Assembly: GCA_026129765.1 (NCBI GenBank)
Contig: JAHCHP010000007.1
Location: forward strand, 62,001-126,000
Direction of reading: 5' to 3'
Origin: Fimbriimonadia bacterium
GTDB lineage: Bacteria > Armatimonadota > Fimbriimonadia > Fimbriimonadales > GBS-DC
DNA: 64,000 nt
The translations under genes and the position numbers were made by a program. The notes beneath the pieces were generated by a model, which worked only from the letters and a program-made list of their open reading frames with translations, had not been told where the DNA came from and ran no database searches. Below are positions 42,768-51,525 of the stretch, one piece after another; positions within the stretch are counted from its first letter, which is position 1, and each line of letters opens with the position of its first letter.

Positions 42768-43399
42768 TGCGAGTGATGGTGGTGGCAGCCTTCGCCTCCG
42801 CAAGAGCGGGATTGAGCGCGATTATAGCCGATCAGCCGGATATGAACGCGCTGGAACCCGCCAGCGGCAGCGAGGAATTGGAGCGTTTATCGATCAATCC
42901 CCTGCCTCATGCGCTGCTCTACGATTATGACGAAGAGGACAGCGAAAGAGTATTGCAATTCGCGGCGCAAAACAGTATCGCAGTCGTCGTTTTGGGCGAA
43001 TCGCCGGACGGATTCCACTCCCTTCTGACCTCGAACTTGCATGGCTGGGGCTACTTGTTGAAAGAGAATGCCGACCGCGAGGAAATTACCAGCGCGCTAA
43101 GAGCTGCCACATCCGGGCTAATCGTGTTGGACCGCGCGCTCAGCGCATCACTCCGAAATCATTCTTCCTCTCCTGCCTCCACGCCTCTGCCCCATTCACT
43201 GGAACCACTCACCCCCCGCGAAAAAGAGGTTCTTCAGCTCATGGCATTGGGGCTTTCCAACAAACAGATCGCAGAACGGCTTTTCTTGAGCGCGCACACC
43301 ATCAAATTTCATGTCGCGTCGATATTCTCCAAACTGAACGCCTCCAATCGCGCAGAAGCCGTTACATTGGGGATAAAGCAGGGCGAAGTGATTCTATAA
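42764..43399 (+). CDS. NarL/LuxR-type regulator with degenerate receiver domain
   Basis: The 211-residue protein has an N-terminal receiver-like fold (about 3-120) and a LuxR helix-turn-helix (147-205; LTPREKEVLQLMALGLSNKQIAERL, TIKFHVASIFSKLNASNRAEA). In the receiver the paired acidic residues that bind Mg2+ are replaced by A8-A9 (VMVVAAFASARAG in place of DD). D54 (LLYD) and K100 (YLLKEN) are present. Standard phosphorylation is therefore unlikely and it may be controlled in another way, possibly through the translationally coupled protease. No histidine kinase is adjacent. Confidence 0.88.
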   Translation: MMRVMVVAAFASARAGLSAIIADQPDMNALEPASGSEELERLSINPLPHALLYDYDEEDSERVLQFAAQNSIAVVVLGESPDGFHSLLTSNLHGWGYLLKENADREEITSALRAATSGLIVLDRALSASLRNHSSSPASTPLPHSLEPLTPREKEVLQLMALGLSNKQIAERLFLSAHTIKFHVASIFSKLNASNRAEAVTLGIKQGEVIL

Positions 43400-43421
43400 A
43401 TAAAAAACTGGGTCCTCCTCG

Positions 43422-44105
43422 CTACTCCTCCCAGCGGAAATGCCCTTTCACCGGAAACCGGAATAGCCCTCCACTGATATCGACCTCTCTGCCAGGCCAG
43501 TGGTGCGCAATCAACGGCTTGCCCTCTGCTTCTTCCTGGGTCACTACGATCCCCACATGATTCGCGTCTCCTTGAAGCTTCGCGTCCCAAAACACGATGT
43601 CGCCCGGTTGCCAATCAGTCAATCGATTGTCTTGGACAGGCAGTTCCTTCGCATGCCGTCGGAAAAACTGGATCATATTCCGGCACCGGCGCGCATCGAT
43701 AGAGGGATCGGGACGGCGAATGGGATAGGCTTGCAGATTCCTGCGAATGTCCTCATTCATGCGCTGGTACAAATCGACGCCAGCGGCAGAAAACGCGCGC
43801 AACACGACATCGGTACATACGCCAATCTCAGGGGGAGGATCGCCGCTTTGATAGTAGCCATCCTCATAGTGAATGGTGGCGGCGAGTTGCCTCTCCACAT
43901 CCCGCAGTAAGGCGCGTTGAAAAGGGGACAGTTCCCCATCGATGATCAATGCGGGATGGGGAACCTGAGAAGCCTCTCCACTGCTTGACGGCGTCGTCCG
44001 ACGTTGCGCCTGTTCAAGACGAGGGTTCTCCTCCTCCTTGAACAGGTACATGATCAGAAGCGCAAACGCCCCAACCGAGAACAGGATGGCTATCGCGCGC
44101 TTCAT
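43422..44105 (-). CDS. DUF1287 family secreted or anchored protein (NlpC/P60-like fold)
   Basis: The 227-residue protein starts with a membrane anchor or signal (AIAILFSVGAFALLIMYLF) and a short low-complexity linker. The DUF1287 core includes DGYYQSGDPPPEIGVCTDVVLRAF (conserved Cys, probable nucleophile), RNLQAYPIRRPDPSIDARRC, WQPGDIVFWDAKL, NHVGIVV (probable His) and IAHHWPGREVDI. The family is predicted to be a papain-like hydrolase of the cell envelope, with no proven substrate. It is read in the same direction as clpB, 9 nt after its stop. Confidence 0.88.
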   Translation of the reverse strand: MKRAIAILFSVGAFALLIMYLFKEEENPRLEQAQRRTTPSSSGEASQVPHPALIIDGELSPFQRALLRDVERQLAATIHYEDGYYQSGDPPPEIGVCTDVVLRAFSAAGVDLYQRMNEDIRRNLQAYPIRRPDPSIDARRCRNMIQFFRRHAKELPVQDNRLTDWQPGDIVFWDAKLQGDANHVGIVVTQEEAEGKPLIAHHWPGREVDISGGLFRFPVKGHFRWEE

Positions 44106-44114
44106 AATTGGCTC

Positions 44115-46718
44115 TTAGGCAGCGACACCGCTCGCCCTCTCAAAGAGATACGCGCCATCACGATAATCAACACGCACACTATCGCCAGGGTTGAACTCGC
44201 GAGCCAGCAGTTTCTGCGCTAAGGGGTTCAAAATCTCCCGTTCGATAGCGCGTCTCAGCGGGCGCGCGCCATACATCGGGTCATACCCTTTGGTCGCGAT
44301 GTCCATCATCGCCTCGTTCGTTAATTCAAGCGTGATCTTGCGCTCATCCAGACGCTTCTGCAACTGCTGCAGTTGAATCTCTATAATGCGCTTGATTTGG
44401 AAGATATCCAACGGGTTGAACTGCACGATCTCGTCGACACGGTTCAAGAACTCCGGACGGAACTGCATTCTCAGCGCGTCCAAGATATGCTGGCGAATCT
44501 CTTCCCGGTTTTCTGTTGTCATCTCGCTATAAAGCGCGGACCCGACATTACTGGTCATAATCACGACCGTATTTCGAAAATCGACCGTGTGTCCTTGCCC
44601 ATCCGTCAGCCTGCCATCATCCAACAGTTGCAACAGCACATCAAAGACTTCTGGATGCGCCTTCTCCACCTCGTCGAACAGCACGACGCTATAGGGACGC
44701 CGGCGAACCGATTCTGTTAGTTGACCGCCCTCTTCGTAGCCCACATAGCCAGGAGGCGCGCCGATTAACCGGGATACGGAGTGTTTCTCCATATACTCGC
44801 TCATATCGATGCGAACCATATTACGCTCATCATCGAACATGAACTCAGCCAACGCCTTTGCCAGCTCTGTTTTGCCGACACCGGTCGGACCCAGGAAGAT
44901 AAAGGAACCGATAGGGCGATTGGGATCGGATAGACCGCTGCGCGCGCGCCGCACCGCATTCGCCACTGCTTGAATGGCTTCATCCTGTCCCACAACGCGC
45001 TGGTGTAAGCGGTCTTCCATCTTCAGCAGTTTTTCGGTTTCGGTCTCTTTTAACCGGCGAACGGGTATCCCAGTCCACTTCGCCACTACTTCCGCGATGT
45101 CGTCCGCATCGACCTCTTCCTTCAACAACTGCATTTCCGTTTGCAGCCCCTCCAGCGTTTCCTGTTCTGTTGCCAGCTGCTTTTGAATCTCCAACATAAC
45201 GCCATAGCGCAATTCCGCCGCTTTCGCGAAATCGCCTGCGCGCTCCGCATTCTGCTCGTCGACTTTCGCCTGTTCTAACTGTTCCTTCAAATCGCGGATT
45301 TGCGAGATAATCTCTTTCTCGCGCTGCCAGTGCGCCACTAAACGCGACTTCTCTTCGTTCAGATTCGCCAACTCGCGCTCGATTCGTTCCATCTGCTCTT
45401 TTGCGCTGGCGGTCTCTTCACGCCGAACCGCTTCGCGTTCAATTTCCAACTGCCTGATTTTTCGTTCGATTTCATCTATCTCAGTCGGCATCGAGTCGAT
45501 TTCCATGCGCAATTTCGCCGCCGACTCGTCAATTAAGTCTATCGCTTTATCCGGCAGAAAACGGTCAGGAATGTATCGGTGAGACAACTTCGCCGCCGAG
45601 ATAATCGCCTCATCGCTGATACGCACACCATGATGGACTTCATATCGTTCCTTCAGTCCGCGCAAGATAGCAATCGTATCTTCAAGGCTGGGTTCGCCCA
45701 CATACACGGTCTGGAAGCGCCGCTCTAATGCAGCGTCTTTCTCAATGTACTTGCGATACTCATCCAAAGTGGTCGCGCCGATAGTTCGCAATTCGCCCCG
45801 CGCCAGCATGGGTTTCAGCATGTTCGCCGCATCGACCGCCCCTTCTGCTGCGCCCGCGCCCACCAGTGTATGCAGCTCATCGATAAACAGCACGATCTGC
45901 CCGTCCGATTCCGTCACTTCGCGCAAAACCGCTTTCAGCCGCTCTTCAAATTCGCCCCGGTATTTCGCGCCTGCGATCATTGAGCCTAAATCCAGTTGAA
46001 TCAACCGCTTATCTTTCAAACTATCGGGAACGTCACCCGTGGCAATGCGCTGCGCCAGCCCTTCCACAATCGCGGTTTTACCCACGCCCGGATCGCCAAT
46101 CAACACCGGGTTGTTTTTGGTCCGGCGGGACAGCACGTGAATCACCCGGCGAATCTCTTCATCGCGCCCGATAACCGGGTCCAATTTTCCCTGTTTCGCT
46201 AACAAAATCAGATCACGCCCGTACTTCTCCAAAGCTTGGTACTTCTCTTCCGGGTTCTGATCGGTAATCCGTTGTCCCCCTCGAATCTCTTCTAATGCCT
46301 TGAGAATACGATCTTTTGAGATTCCCTGCGCCCGCAAAAGGCGTCCCGCTGCGCCGGAAGTATCGGACGCCAGTCCCAAGAAGAGATGCTCCGAACTGAC
46401 ATACTCATCCTTCATGCGCTGCGCCTCATCAAACGCGGTGTCAAAAGTCGTTTTCAGCCGGGGTGTGATTTGTGATCCAAGTGTAGCAGAACCGCTCACC
46501 TGGGGTAATTTTTTCAGTTCTATCTCTGTTTGCGAAGCCACCGTTGAGGGCAATGCGCCTATTTTCTGAAGTAAACTTGGCACAACACCATCCGGCTGTT
46601 GGATCAGCGCCAAAAGTAAATGTTCATTATCAATAGCAGGATGACGCAATTGTTCAGCCAACTGTTGAGCCGATTGCACCGCCTCCTGCGCTTTCATGGT
46701 CAATCTATCAAACCGCAT
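44115..46718 (-). CDS. clpB: ATP-dependent disaggregase ClpB
   Basis: This 867-residue AAA+ chaperone resolubilises aggregated proteins with DnaK. The domains are an N-domain (about 1-145), NBD1 with Walker [14 protein letters not shown] and Walker [14 protein letters not shown], and the long coiled-coil middle domain (about 405-525; [15 protein letters not shown]). NBD2 has [17 protein letters not shown] and [14 protein letters not shown]. The pore loop is EERLK-flanked GAKYRGEF and the second is [15 protein letters not shown] lies 6 nt before the ATG. The palindrome GTATCA-N7-TGATAC at its transcription start suggests repression; no CIRCE element is seen. DUF1287 follows closely downstream. 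Confidence 0.97.
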   Translation of the reverse strand: MRFDRLTMKAQEAVQSAQQLAEQLRHPAIDNEHLLLALIQQPDGVVPSLLQKIGALPSTVASQTEIELKKLPQVSGSATLGSQITPRLKTTFDTAFDEAQRMKDEYVSSEHLFLGLASDTSGAAGRLLRAQGISKDRILKALEEIRGGQRITDQNPEEKYQALEKYGRDLILLAKQGKLDPVIGRDEEIRRVIHVLSRRTKNNPVLIGDPGVGKTAIVEGLAQRIATGDVPDSLKDKRLIQLDLGSMIAGAKYRGEFEERLKAVLREVTESDGQIVLFIDELHTLVGAGAAEGAVDAANMLKPMLARGELRTIGATTLDEYRKYIEKDAALERRFQTVYVGEPSLEDTIAILRGLKERYEVHHGVRISDEAIISAAKLSHRYIPDRFLPDKAIDLIDESAAKLRMEIDSMPTEIDEIERKIRQLEIEREAVRREETASAKEQMERIERELANLNEEKSRLVAHWQREKEIISQIRDLKEQLEQAKVDEQNAERAGDFAKAAELRYGVMLEIQKQLATEQETLEGLQTEMQLLKEEVDADDIAEVVAKWTGIPVRRLKETETEKLLKMEDRLHQRVVGQDEAIQAVANAVRRARSGLSDPNRPIGSFIFLGPTGVGKTELAKALAEFMFDDERNMVRIDMSEYMEKHSVSRLIGAPPGYVGYEEGGQLTESVRRRPYSVVLFDEVEKAHPEVFDVLLQLLDDGRLTDGQGHTVDFRNTVVIMTSNVGSALYSEMTTENREEIRQHILDALRMQFRPEFLNRVDEIVQFNPLDIFQIKRIIEIQLQQLQKRLDERKITLELTNEAMMDIATKGYDPMYGARPLRRAIEREILNPLAQKLLAREFNPGDSVRVDYRDGAYLFERASGVAA

Positions 46719-46744
46719 AGAAACCTCCTGTCTTTAGCATGGTA

Positions 46745-46774
46745 GTATCAAGTCTTATGATACAATCTATTATA
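46745..46774 (-). promoter_or_regulatory. clpB promoter with palindromic operator at the start site
   Basis: On the minus strand a perfect TATAAT (46769-46774) is followed by GTATCA-N7-TGATAC (46745-46763), centred near +8. A -35 is not convincing. Such placement is typical of a heat-shock repressor site, but it matches neither the HrcA/CIRCE nor the CtsR consensus. Confidence 0.45.
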
Positions 46775-46820
46775 CCTTCTCTTGACTTAGGAGGTTCCCA
46801 AATGGTTAGAACATATTTGA

Positions 46821-47072
46821 ATTAGAGAGAATTTTGGGCAGGAATCGAGCGAGGCTTCGCCAATTGTATCCAAATGCGACCACCCAAAGAACAATCTGAC
46901 AACAGAGTTAGCGTATGAACAGTATTTACAGGAGTGGACAGAGATGCCAGAGACCGAATTGATATCGAATTTTGAGCGTCGTATGCGTGAGCGTTACCTG
47001 CAAGAGGGTATCGCGGCAGGTGAAAATCGCGGATTAGAGCGGGGTCAAAAGCAAACAGCTCGTGACGCGTGA
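46821..47072 (+). pseudogene. Decayed C-terminal fragment of a charged repeat-tail protein (Rpn/PD-(D/E)XK-like tail)
   Basis: A frame with no start is open from 46821 to the TGA at 47070-47072. It ends LAYEQYLQEWTEMPETELIS, then FERRMRERYLQEGIAAGENR and GLERGQKQTARDA. Such Glu/Arg-rich GLERG tails end many Rpn-type and related nuclease-like proteins. A ribosome site (AGGAGG) and ATG at 46802 open another frame that stops after 7 codons. The 364-nt gap between clpB and the next gene otherwise holds only the clpB promoter. The gene is broken by frameshift or deletion; the family assignment is tentative. Confidence 0.35.
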
Positions 47073-47082
47073 TATCCCCGAC

Positions 47083-50000
47083 CTAAAACACGCGCCGCAA
47101 CTCACAGGTCAAACGCTGGATGTCGCGTTTCGGTTCTTGGGGTGTTCGGTGTTCAAAATGCGTCCACTCCAACCCCAGCACTAAGAAGTGATCCGCATTC
47201 AATTTCCGCTCAGTATTCACAAAGAACGTATGCCCTGTGCGCTTTTGGCTATGGAAAGTCTCCGAGTCAACTCGGTATCCCACCGCATAGAGCAGGTTAG
47301 CAGACGAGTTCCCAACAAAACTGAAGCCGCCGCGCCGAACCCGGCGATTTTGTTTATCATCCCAATCGATCCGGTAATCGCCGCGCAAGCTTAACCGTGG
47401 GCTCCAGACCCAATTCATTGTCCAGTTAGAAAAGCCGGTCGGAACGATGAGGGAGCCAAGTACCACTTGCGGATTCGCCTGCTCTGGGAAGGAACGGAAC
47501 TCATGCGCGACTTCAAACTGCTTAGAAGGCTTATAAGTTACATTGTAATCGCGGATCATCTGTTCCATGCCGCCCTGGAAAGTACGCATCTTATAAGAGA
47601 ATGAATATTGGAGCGGGTTCTTGGGACTGCGGTCCGAGACCAATTTATAAACGCGGTCGGCGGCTCTGCCCTGTCCCGGCACATAAACCCCAACATAAGC
47701 GGTTTCCAACGAATTGGAACCGAGGTTGGCTTTCAATTGAAGACGCTTATTCTCTTGATGCCAAACCTTGTTATCGTGCAACGCGCCGTAGCTGTAGGTA
47801 AACTCTAAATTAGTCAAAAACAGGAACCGCATCGGCTTGGCAGTCTGAACACTAACCCCGCTCTGAGATTTGTTATTGACTCGGTCAGCGCGCCATTCTT
47901 GATAGGTTCCGCTGAAGTTCAAACCGCCCCAACTCATTTGCGACAGCCCAACGGACATAACCCGCGTACCATTCGCGTTCTCAATCAACTTCCGATTTTC
48001 AGAGAATGAAAAGACCGCGCCTGGCTTCAGAGTATACTCAAAACCCATCTGCCGGTTCGTCTCATCGGGCGCGCCTTCACGGTTCAAAATCGCCTCATTC
48101 GTGATCAATTTCATGCGCGCTCCGACCTGATAATTGACCTGATAAAACTGGAAATTCTCGCTGATAGCGCCTTGCGCATCGGTGTCGCGCTGCTCATAAA
48201 TGAGGTTTAGATTGCGGAAGTTTTGACTTTGATACTTCCAATAGTCGGTTTTCTGGTAGAGGGGCTGCGCCAGCGTGCCGCCAATCTGACGCTTCTCTTG
48301 ATAGGCGTTGAAATGCCCATAGCGCATTTTCCATTCCGCATCATCGCGCGCATAAGCGTCATTCAGCAGCCGCTCCTCAGGTTTCACCGAGTCAGCGCGG
48401 TCTTGAAGATGACCAATTTGGAAGAATTGACTCGGCTGCCAATGGAACCGGAACCGGTTGCGCTGGCTCACGATCTCTTGCGAGGGATTGCGCGCGTCAA
48501 ACTGGTAATTCTCAAGCGTCAACCCGCGCATCACTTGGGCGCGCGCGTTCCAATCGTATTGGGAGAAACCGCGCAGTTGCGCCAGCAAATTGCGCTCTGG
48601 GTCGGCTAAATCGTGGAAACGATGGAACTCTTCATCCACTCGCCGGGTGTTATAAGTCACTTCAAATTTAGGACTGAGCAGCCGGAACGAAGATTTCTGC
48701 AGTCCTGAATCCAAAGTATTAACATTGGTCTGCGAATAGGCAACGCCGAACTGCTTAAAGGTCAGCCCGCCGCCCCATTCCAATCGTTTCATCCCGCGTT
48801 CGTTTGCAACCAGTCCGCGCTCATAAGGCGTGAGGTCGCCAATACGCTCAAAATCGTCGGAAATGGCGCGGTTCATCATGCGGAATTGCAGCACAGGGCT
48901 GGTGAAGTTCCATTGCACATTACGCATATCGCCCGCGCCCGATAGATTCTGAACCGCGACTTTCTTGAACTCCACTTTGGTATCTTTTGCGGGCGACACA
49001 TGCGCTTGTTGGAAAACGCGCCCCAATCCTCTTTCTTTCACCGACTGCGCGCGTTCTTGATCGTTGACCGCTTGAACCGCAGGCTCATAGAATTGCCGGG
49101 TCTCTAACGCCATGTGCGCATGCTCTTCCGGTTTCAAATCTTGAAGCCGAGCGAATTGGGCATCCACCTTTCGCTCCAGATGCTCTGCGCGCCAATTGCT
49201 CCCTGCCGCTTTGTAATGCTCCCGGTGATAGCCGCCATCCTCCATGCCAATATCCGATTGAGACGCGCTTAATTGCAATCCGCTCACGCTGAATTCAGCA
49301 TTCCAAAGATCGCGGGTCATGCCCCGTTCACGCGCCCATTGCCCTTTCTCGGCTTCCGCTAAATCGTTGAACCTCGCAAAACCCTGTTCCACACGCTGCC
49401 ATTTCCGGTTGAACTTAAAGGTCTTACTTTCAAACTGCCAAGCGCGCAGGTAGATTTTGCCCCCCAGGTCCTCAATCTGATTCATGTCCGCTTTCAAGAG
49501 GCTGCCCTGTCCAAAACTGATCTGCCCATTGATCGCTTCACGCGCCAGTCCCCGCTCGCGTTCCCAATCGTTACGTTCGCCCTCTGACAGGTCTTTGAAA
49601 CGCTTGAAATCTTTATCTGCTTCTCGCCGGTTCCAATTCAGGCTGATCGCTTTTGAATTGAAGCCAAGCGAGCGGGTCTGAATCTGTTGATCGCCGTTTT
49701 TGATTTGGGAGACCGAATGTTCAACCGATGCCCCCTGCCCCAGGCTCAAGCCGAACTGGTAGCCTACACGCTTCAGACCCTTTTCTTTTTCCCAAGCGGC
49801 GATCTGTTCCGGGCTGAGGTTTGCCTGCCCTTGGAGGGCTTTTGCCGCAGAGAAACCCTGTCCAATATCCTGGAATTGGAAGCCGAACTGCACGCCGCGC
49901 TCGTTGAACTGCATCCGTTGAACCAGGAACTGCTCTTGAGAACCCGCCGTCACTTGGGGCGCAGACGCATTCGCAACGGTGGGCGCATCAAAAGCATGAA

Positions 50001-50571
50001 CCTGTTTTCGAGCTGACATGAAATAGAACCCCTCGATGGAACTGCCCTGCCCAAACTTGAAAGCGTTTTGAAGTCCATAGGTGTTCGTCTGCCAGACCGA
50101 GCCGTCTTTGGCTGTTTCTGCCTGCCCCATCCGCATCATGGTCTGAATACCGCCGGTCTGACCAAACGAAAGCGACAAGAAAGGCAACGCGCCGGCAGAG
50201 TCGCTTCTGGGGGCTTGGGGATCGTAGCGGTAAGAGATGCTGACCGAGGAGAACCGTTTAATTGGCTCCATGAAACTGACATTGCCGCTGCCATAATCGA
50301 TCCAGTAATGGACATCGCGGGTCAGCAGCCTGCCTTCATGATAAACGCTCTCGGAACCTTCAATCACGGGGGCGTTCCTTAAGGTATAGCCGCCGCGGGT
50401 GCCGTTGCCGGGCAGGATGTCTGAAGCCGATTTGCCGATCTTTTGGTTGGACGCGCTGGACGAACCCGTCTTCTTGGTCTCAGTCAGCGTGAAAGGCAGG
50501 CGGTCCGATTCTTGTGAATGAACCGCTATCAATAGTCCTGCCCCAAAGCACGCCAGCAAAGATCGGAACAT
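47083..50571 (-). CDS. Large repeat-built, probably outer-membrane/envelope beta-strand protein
   Basis: The 1162-residue protein has a signal peptide (about 1-20, SLLACFGAGLLIAVHSQ), then a short domain with GYTLRNAPVIEGSESVYHEG and YWIDYGSGNVSF. Residues about 230-680 are a chain of units of about 75 residues. Each unit has a charged helical motif: DFKRFKDLSEGERNDWERER (321), GFARFNDLAEAEKGQWARER (397), QFARLQDLKPEE (472), DFERIGDLTPYERG (573), EFHRFHDLADPERN (648), with a divergent copy near 239. Between the motifs lie alternating aromatic, amphipathic beta strands (ISFGQGSLLKADMNQIED). The C-terminal ~450 residues are also strand-rich and end with LTCELRRVF, an aromatic last residue as in outer-membrane barrels. 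I do not recognise the family. The anti-sigma-like gene lies 14 nt upstream. Confidence 0.75.
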   Translation of the reverse strand: MFRSLLACFGAGLLIAVHSQESDRLPFTLTETKKTGSSSASNQKIGKSASDILPGNGTRGGYTLRNAPVIEGSESVYHEGRLLTRDVHYWIDYGSGNVSFMEPIKRFSSVSISYRYDPQAPRSDSAGALPFLSLSFGQTGGIQTMMRMGQAETAKDGSVWQTNTYGLQNAFKFGQGSSIEGFYFMSARKQVHAFDAPTVANASAPQVTAGSQEQFLVQRMQFNERGVQFGFQFQDIGQGFSAAKALQGQANLSPEQIAAWEKEKGLKRVGYQFGLSLGQGASVEHSVSQIKNGDQQIQTRSLGFNSKAISLNWNRREADKDFKRFKDLSEGERNDWERERGLAREAINGQISFGQGSLLKADMNQIEDLGGKIYLRAWQFESKTFKFNRKWQRVEQGFARFNDLAEAEKGQWARERGMTRDLWNAEFSVSGLQLSASQSDIGMEDGGYHREHYKAAGSNWRAEHLERKVDAQFARLQDLKPEEHAHMALETRQFYEPAVQAVNDQERAQSVKERGLGRVFQQAHVSPAKDTKVEFKKVAVQNLSGAGDMRNVQWNFTSPVLQFRMMNRAISDDFERIGDLTPYERGLVANERGMKRLEWGGGLTFKQFGVAYSQTNVNTLDSGLQKSSFRLLSPKFEVTYNTRRVDEEFHRFHDLADPERNLLAQLRGFSQYDWNARAQVMRGLTLENYQFDARNPSQEIVSQRNRFRFHWQPSQFFQIGHLQDRADSVKPEERLLNDAYARDDAEWKMRYGHFNAYQEKRQIGGTLAQPLYQKTDYWKYQSQNFRNLNLIYEQRDTDAQGAISENFQFYQVNYQVGARMKLITNEAILNREGAPDETNRQMGFEYTLKPGAVFSFSENRKLIENANGTRVMSVGLSQMSWGGLNFSGTYQEWRADRVNNKSQSGVSVQTAKPMRFLFLTNLEFTYSYGALHDNKVWHQENKRLQLKANLGSNSLETAYVGVYVPGQGRAADRVYKLVSDRSPKNPLQYSFSYKMRTFQGGMEQMIRDYNVTYKPSKQFEVAHEFRSFPEQANPQVVLGSLIVPTGFSNWTMNWVWSPRLSLRGDYRIDWDDKQNRRVRRGGFSFVGNSSANLLYAVGYRVDSETFHSQKRTGHTFFVNTERKLNADHFLVLGLEWTHFEHRTPQEPKRDIQRLTCELRRVF

Positions 50572-50584
50572 AAAGAGAATGTCC

Positions 50585-51436
50585 TTAGAACTTCACAGTT
50601 ATTATCGGCACATTCAGGCGGCGTTCACGCCCATTTCTTTTTCGCCACTCGCCTTTCCATTCCTGGTTATCCGCATGAAGTTGTTCGCGAATCTTTGCCC
50701 AGCGATCCTCGGTAGGAGAGGTTTTCTCGACAGGCGGTAAACTCACAACGGTTCCCATCGCGGGATCATTTCTGGGTGGTCTCGCGTTGGCAGCTTCAAA
50801 GTCGGGCAGATAAGAGACCGGCGAATCGGTCGTGTCGGTTAAGCTGATCATGGTGGAAGGCGGGCGAATACGCTCTTCCGTAGTGGCATCACGAACCGCG
50901 CTCACTCGCATATTAGGAACCCACTGGGTCTGCACTTCCGCCGTTCGCAACTCCGCTTGCTGTTTCACAGGCGCAGCATGGGTTTCCGAACTGGTTAAAA
51001 TCGGCTGAGAAGCGGAACGAGCGGTCACCGGCTGAGAGGAAGCCCCCGGGGTAGAGCGTACGGCAGGCTCATTTGAGAAAGGAACATTGGCTGTCTCCAC
51101 CGTGCCGCTCAAAGTGCTGGCGGCGAGCCAAATACCCAAAACCACCGCAGCCGCAGAAGGCGCAAACAGCATCGCGGGGCGCAATCTCCAGAGCCAGCCA
51201 ATACGGCTTTTCTGGCGGGTCGTGGTGGCAAGAATTCGGTCGCGCAAATCCGCGGGCGGAAGCGCGTCAGGCAGGGCTTGAATCGATGCGGAGATGCGCC
51301 GCCAATCCGCCAACGTTTGGCGGCAGCCTTCGCATATGACCAAATGCGCCTCCAGGGCGCGCAATTCGGGTTGAACTAACAGCCCGTCCGCGTGTAAACT
51401 TAACTGCTCAAAACGATCTTCACAAGGTTGATACAT
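50585..51436 (-). CDS. Anti-sigma-factor-like protein with N-terminal zinc finger (zf-HC2) and one membrane segment
   Basis: The 283-residue protein has the putative zinc ligands H16 (LSLHADG), H31, C35 and C38 (LEAHLVICEGCRQ). One membrane segment is at about 88-108 (AMLFAPSAAAVVLGIWLAAS). The periplasmic part is Ser/Thr/Pro-rich and low in complexity. Such proteins hold an ECF sigma factor through the zinc domain. No sigma-factor gene is adjacent: the next gene upstream is the helicase. It is 14 nt before the large envelope protein and in the same direction, so it may regulate the response to that protein or act on a distant sigma factor. Confidence 0.82.
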   Translation of the reverse strand: MYQPCEDRFEQLSLHADGLLVQPELRALEAHLVICEGCRQTLADWRRISASIQALPDALPPADLRDRILATTTRQKSRIGWLWRLRPAMLFAPSAAAVVLGIWLAASTLSGTVETANVPFSNEPAVRSTPGASSQPVTARSASQPILTSSETHAAPVKQQAELRTAEVQTQWVPNMRVSAVRDATTEERIRPPSTMISLTDTTDSPVSYLPDFEAANARPPRNDPAMGTVVSLPPVEKTSPTEDRWAKIREQLHADNQEWKGEWRKRNGRERRLNVPIITVKF

Positions 51437-51525
51437 GCCTGAACGACCTCCTTCTTCTACTCAATTGGATTGGACAGTTCCTATGTAAAAAGGTGTCGCG
51501 AATCTAAGAAGAAATTCTTCTCAAT

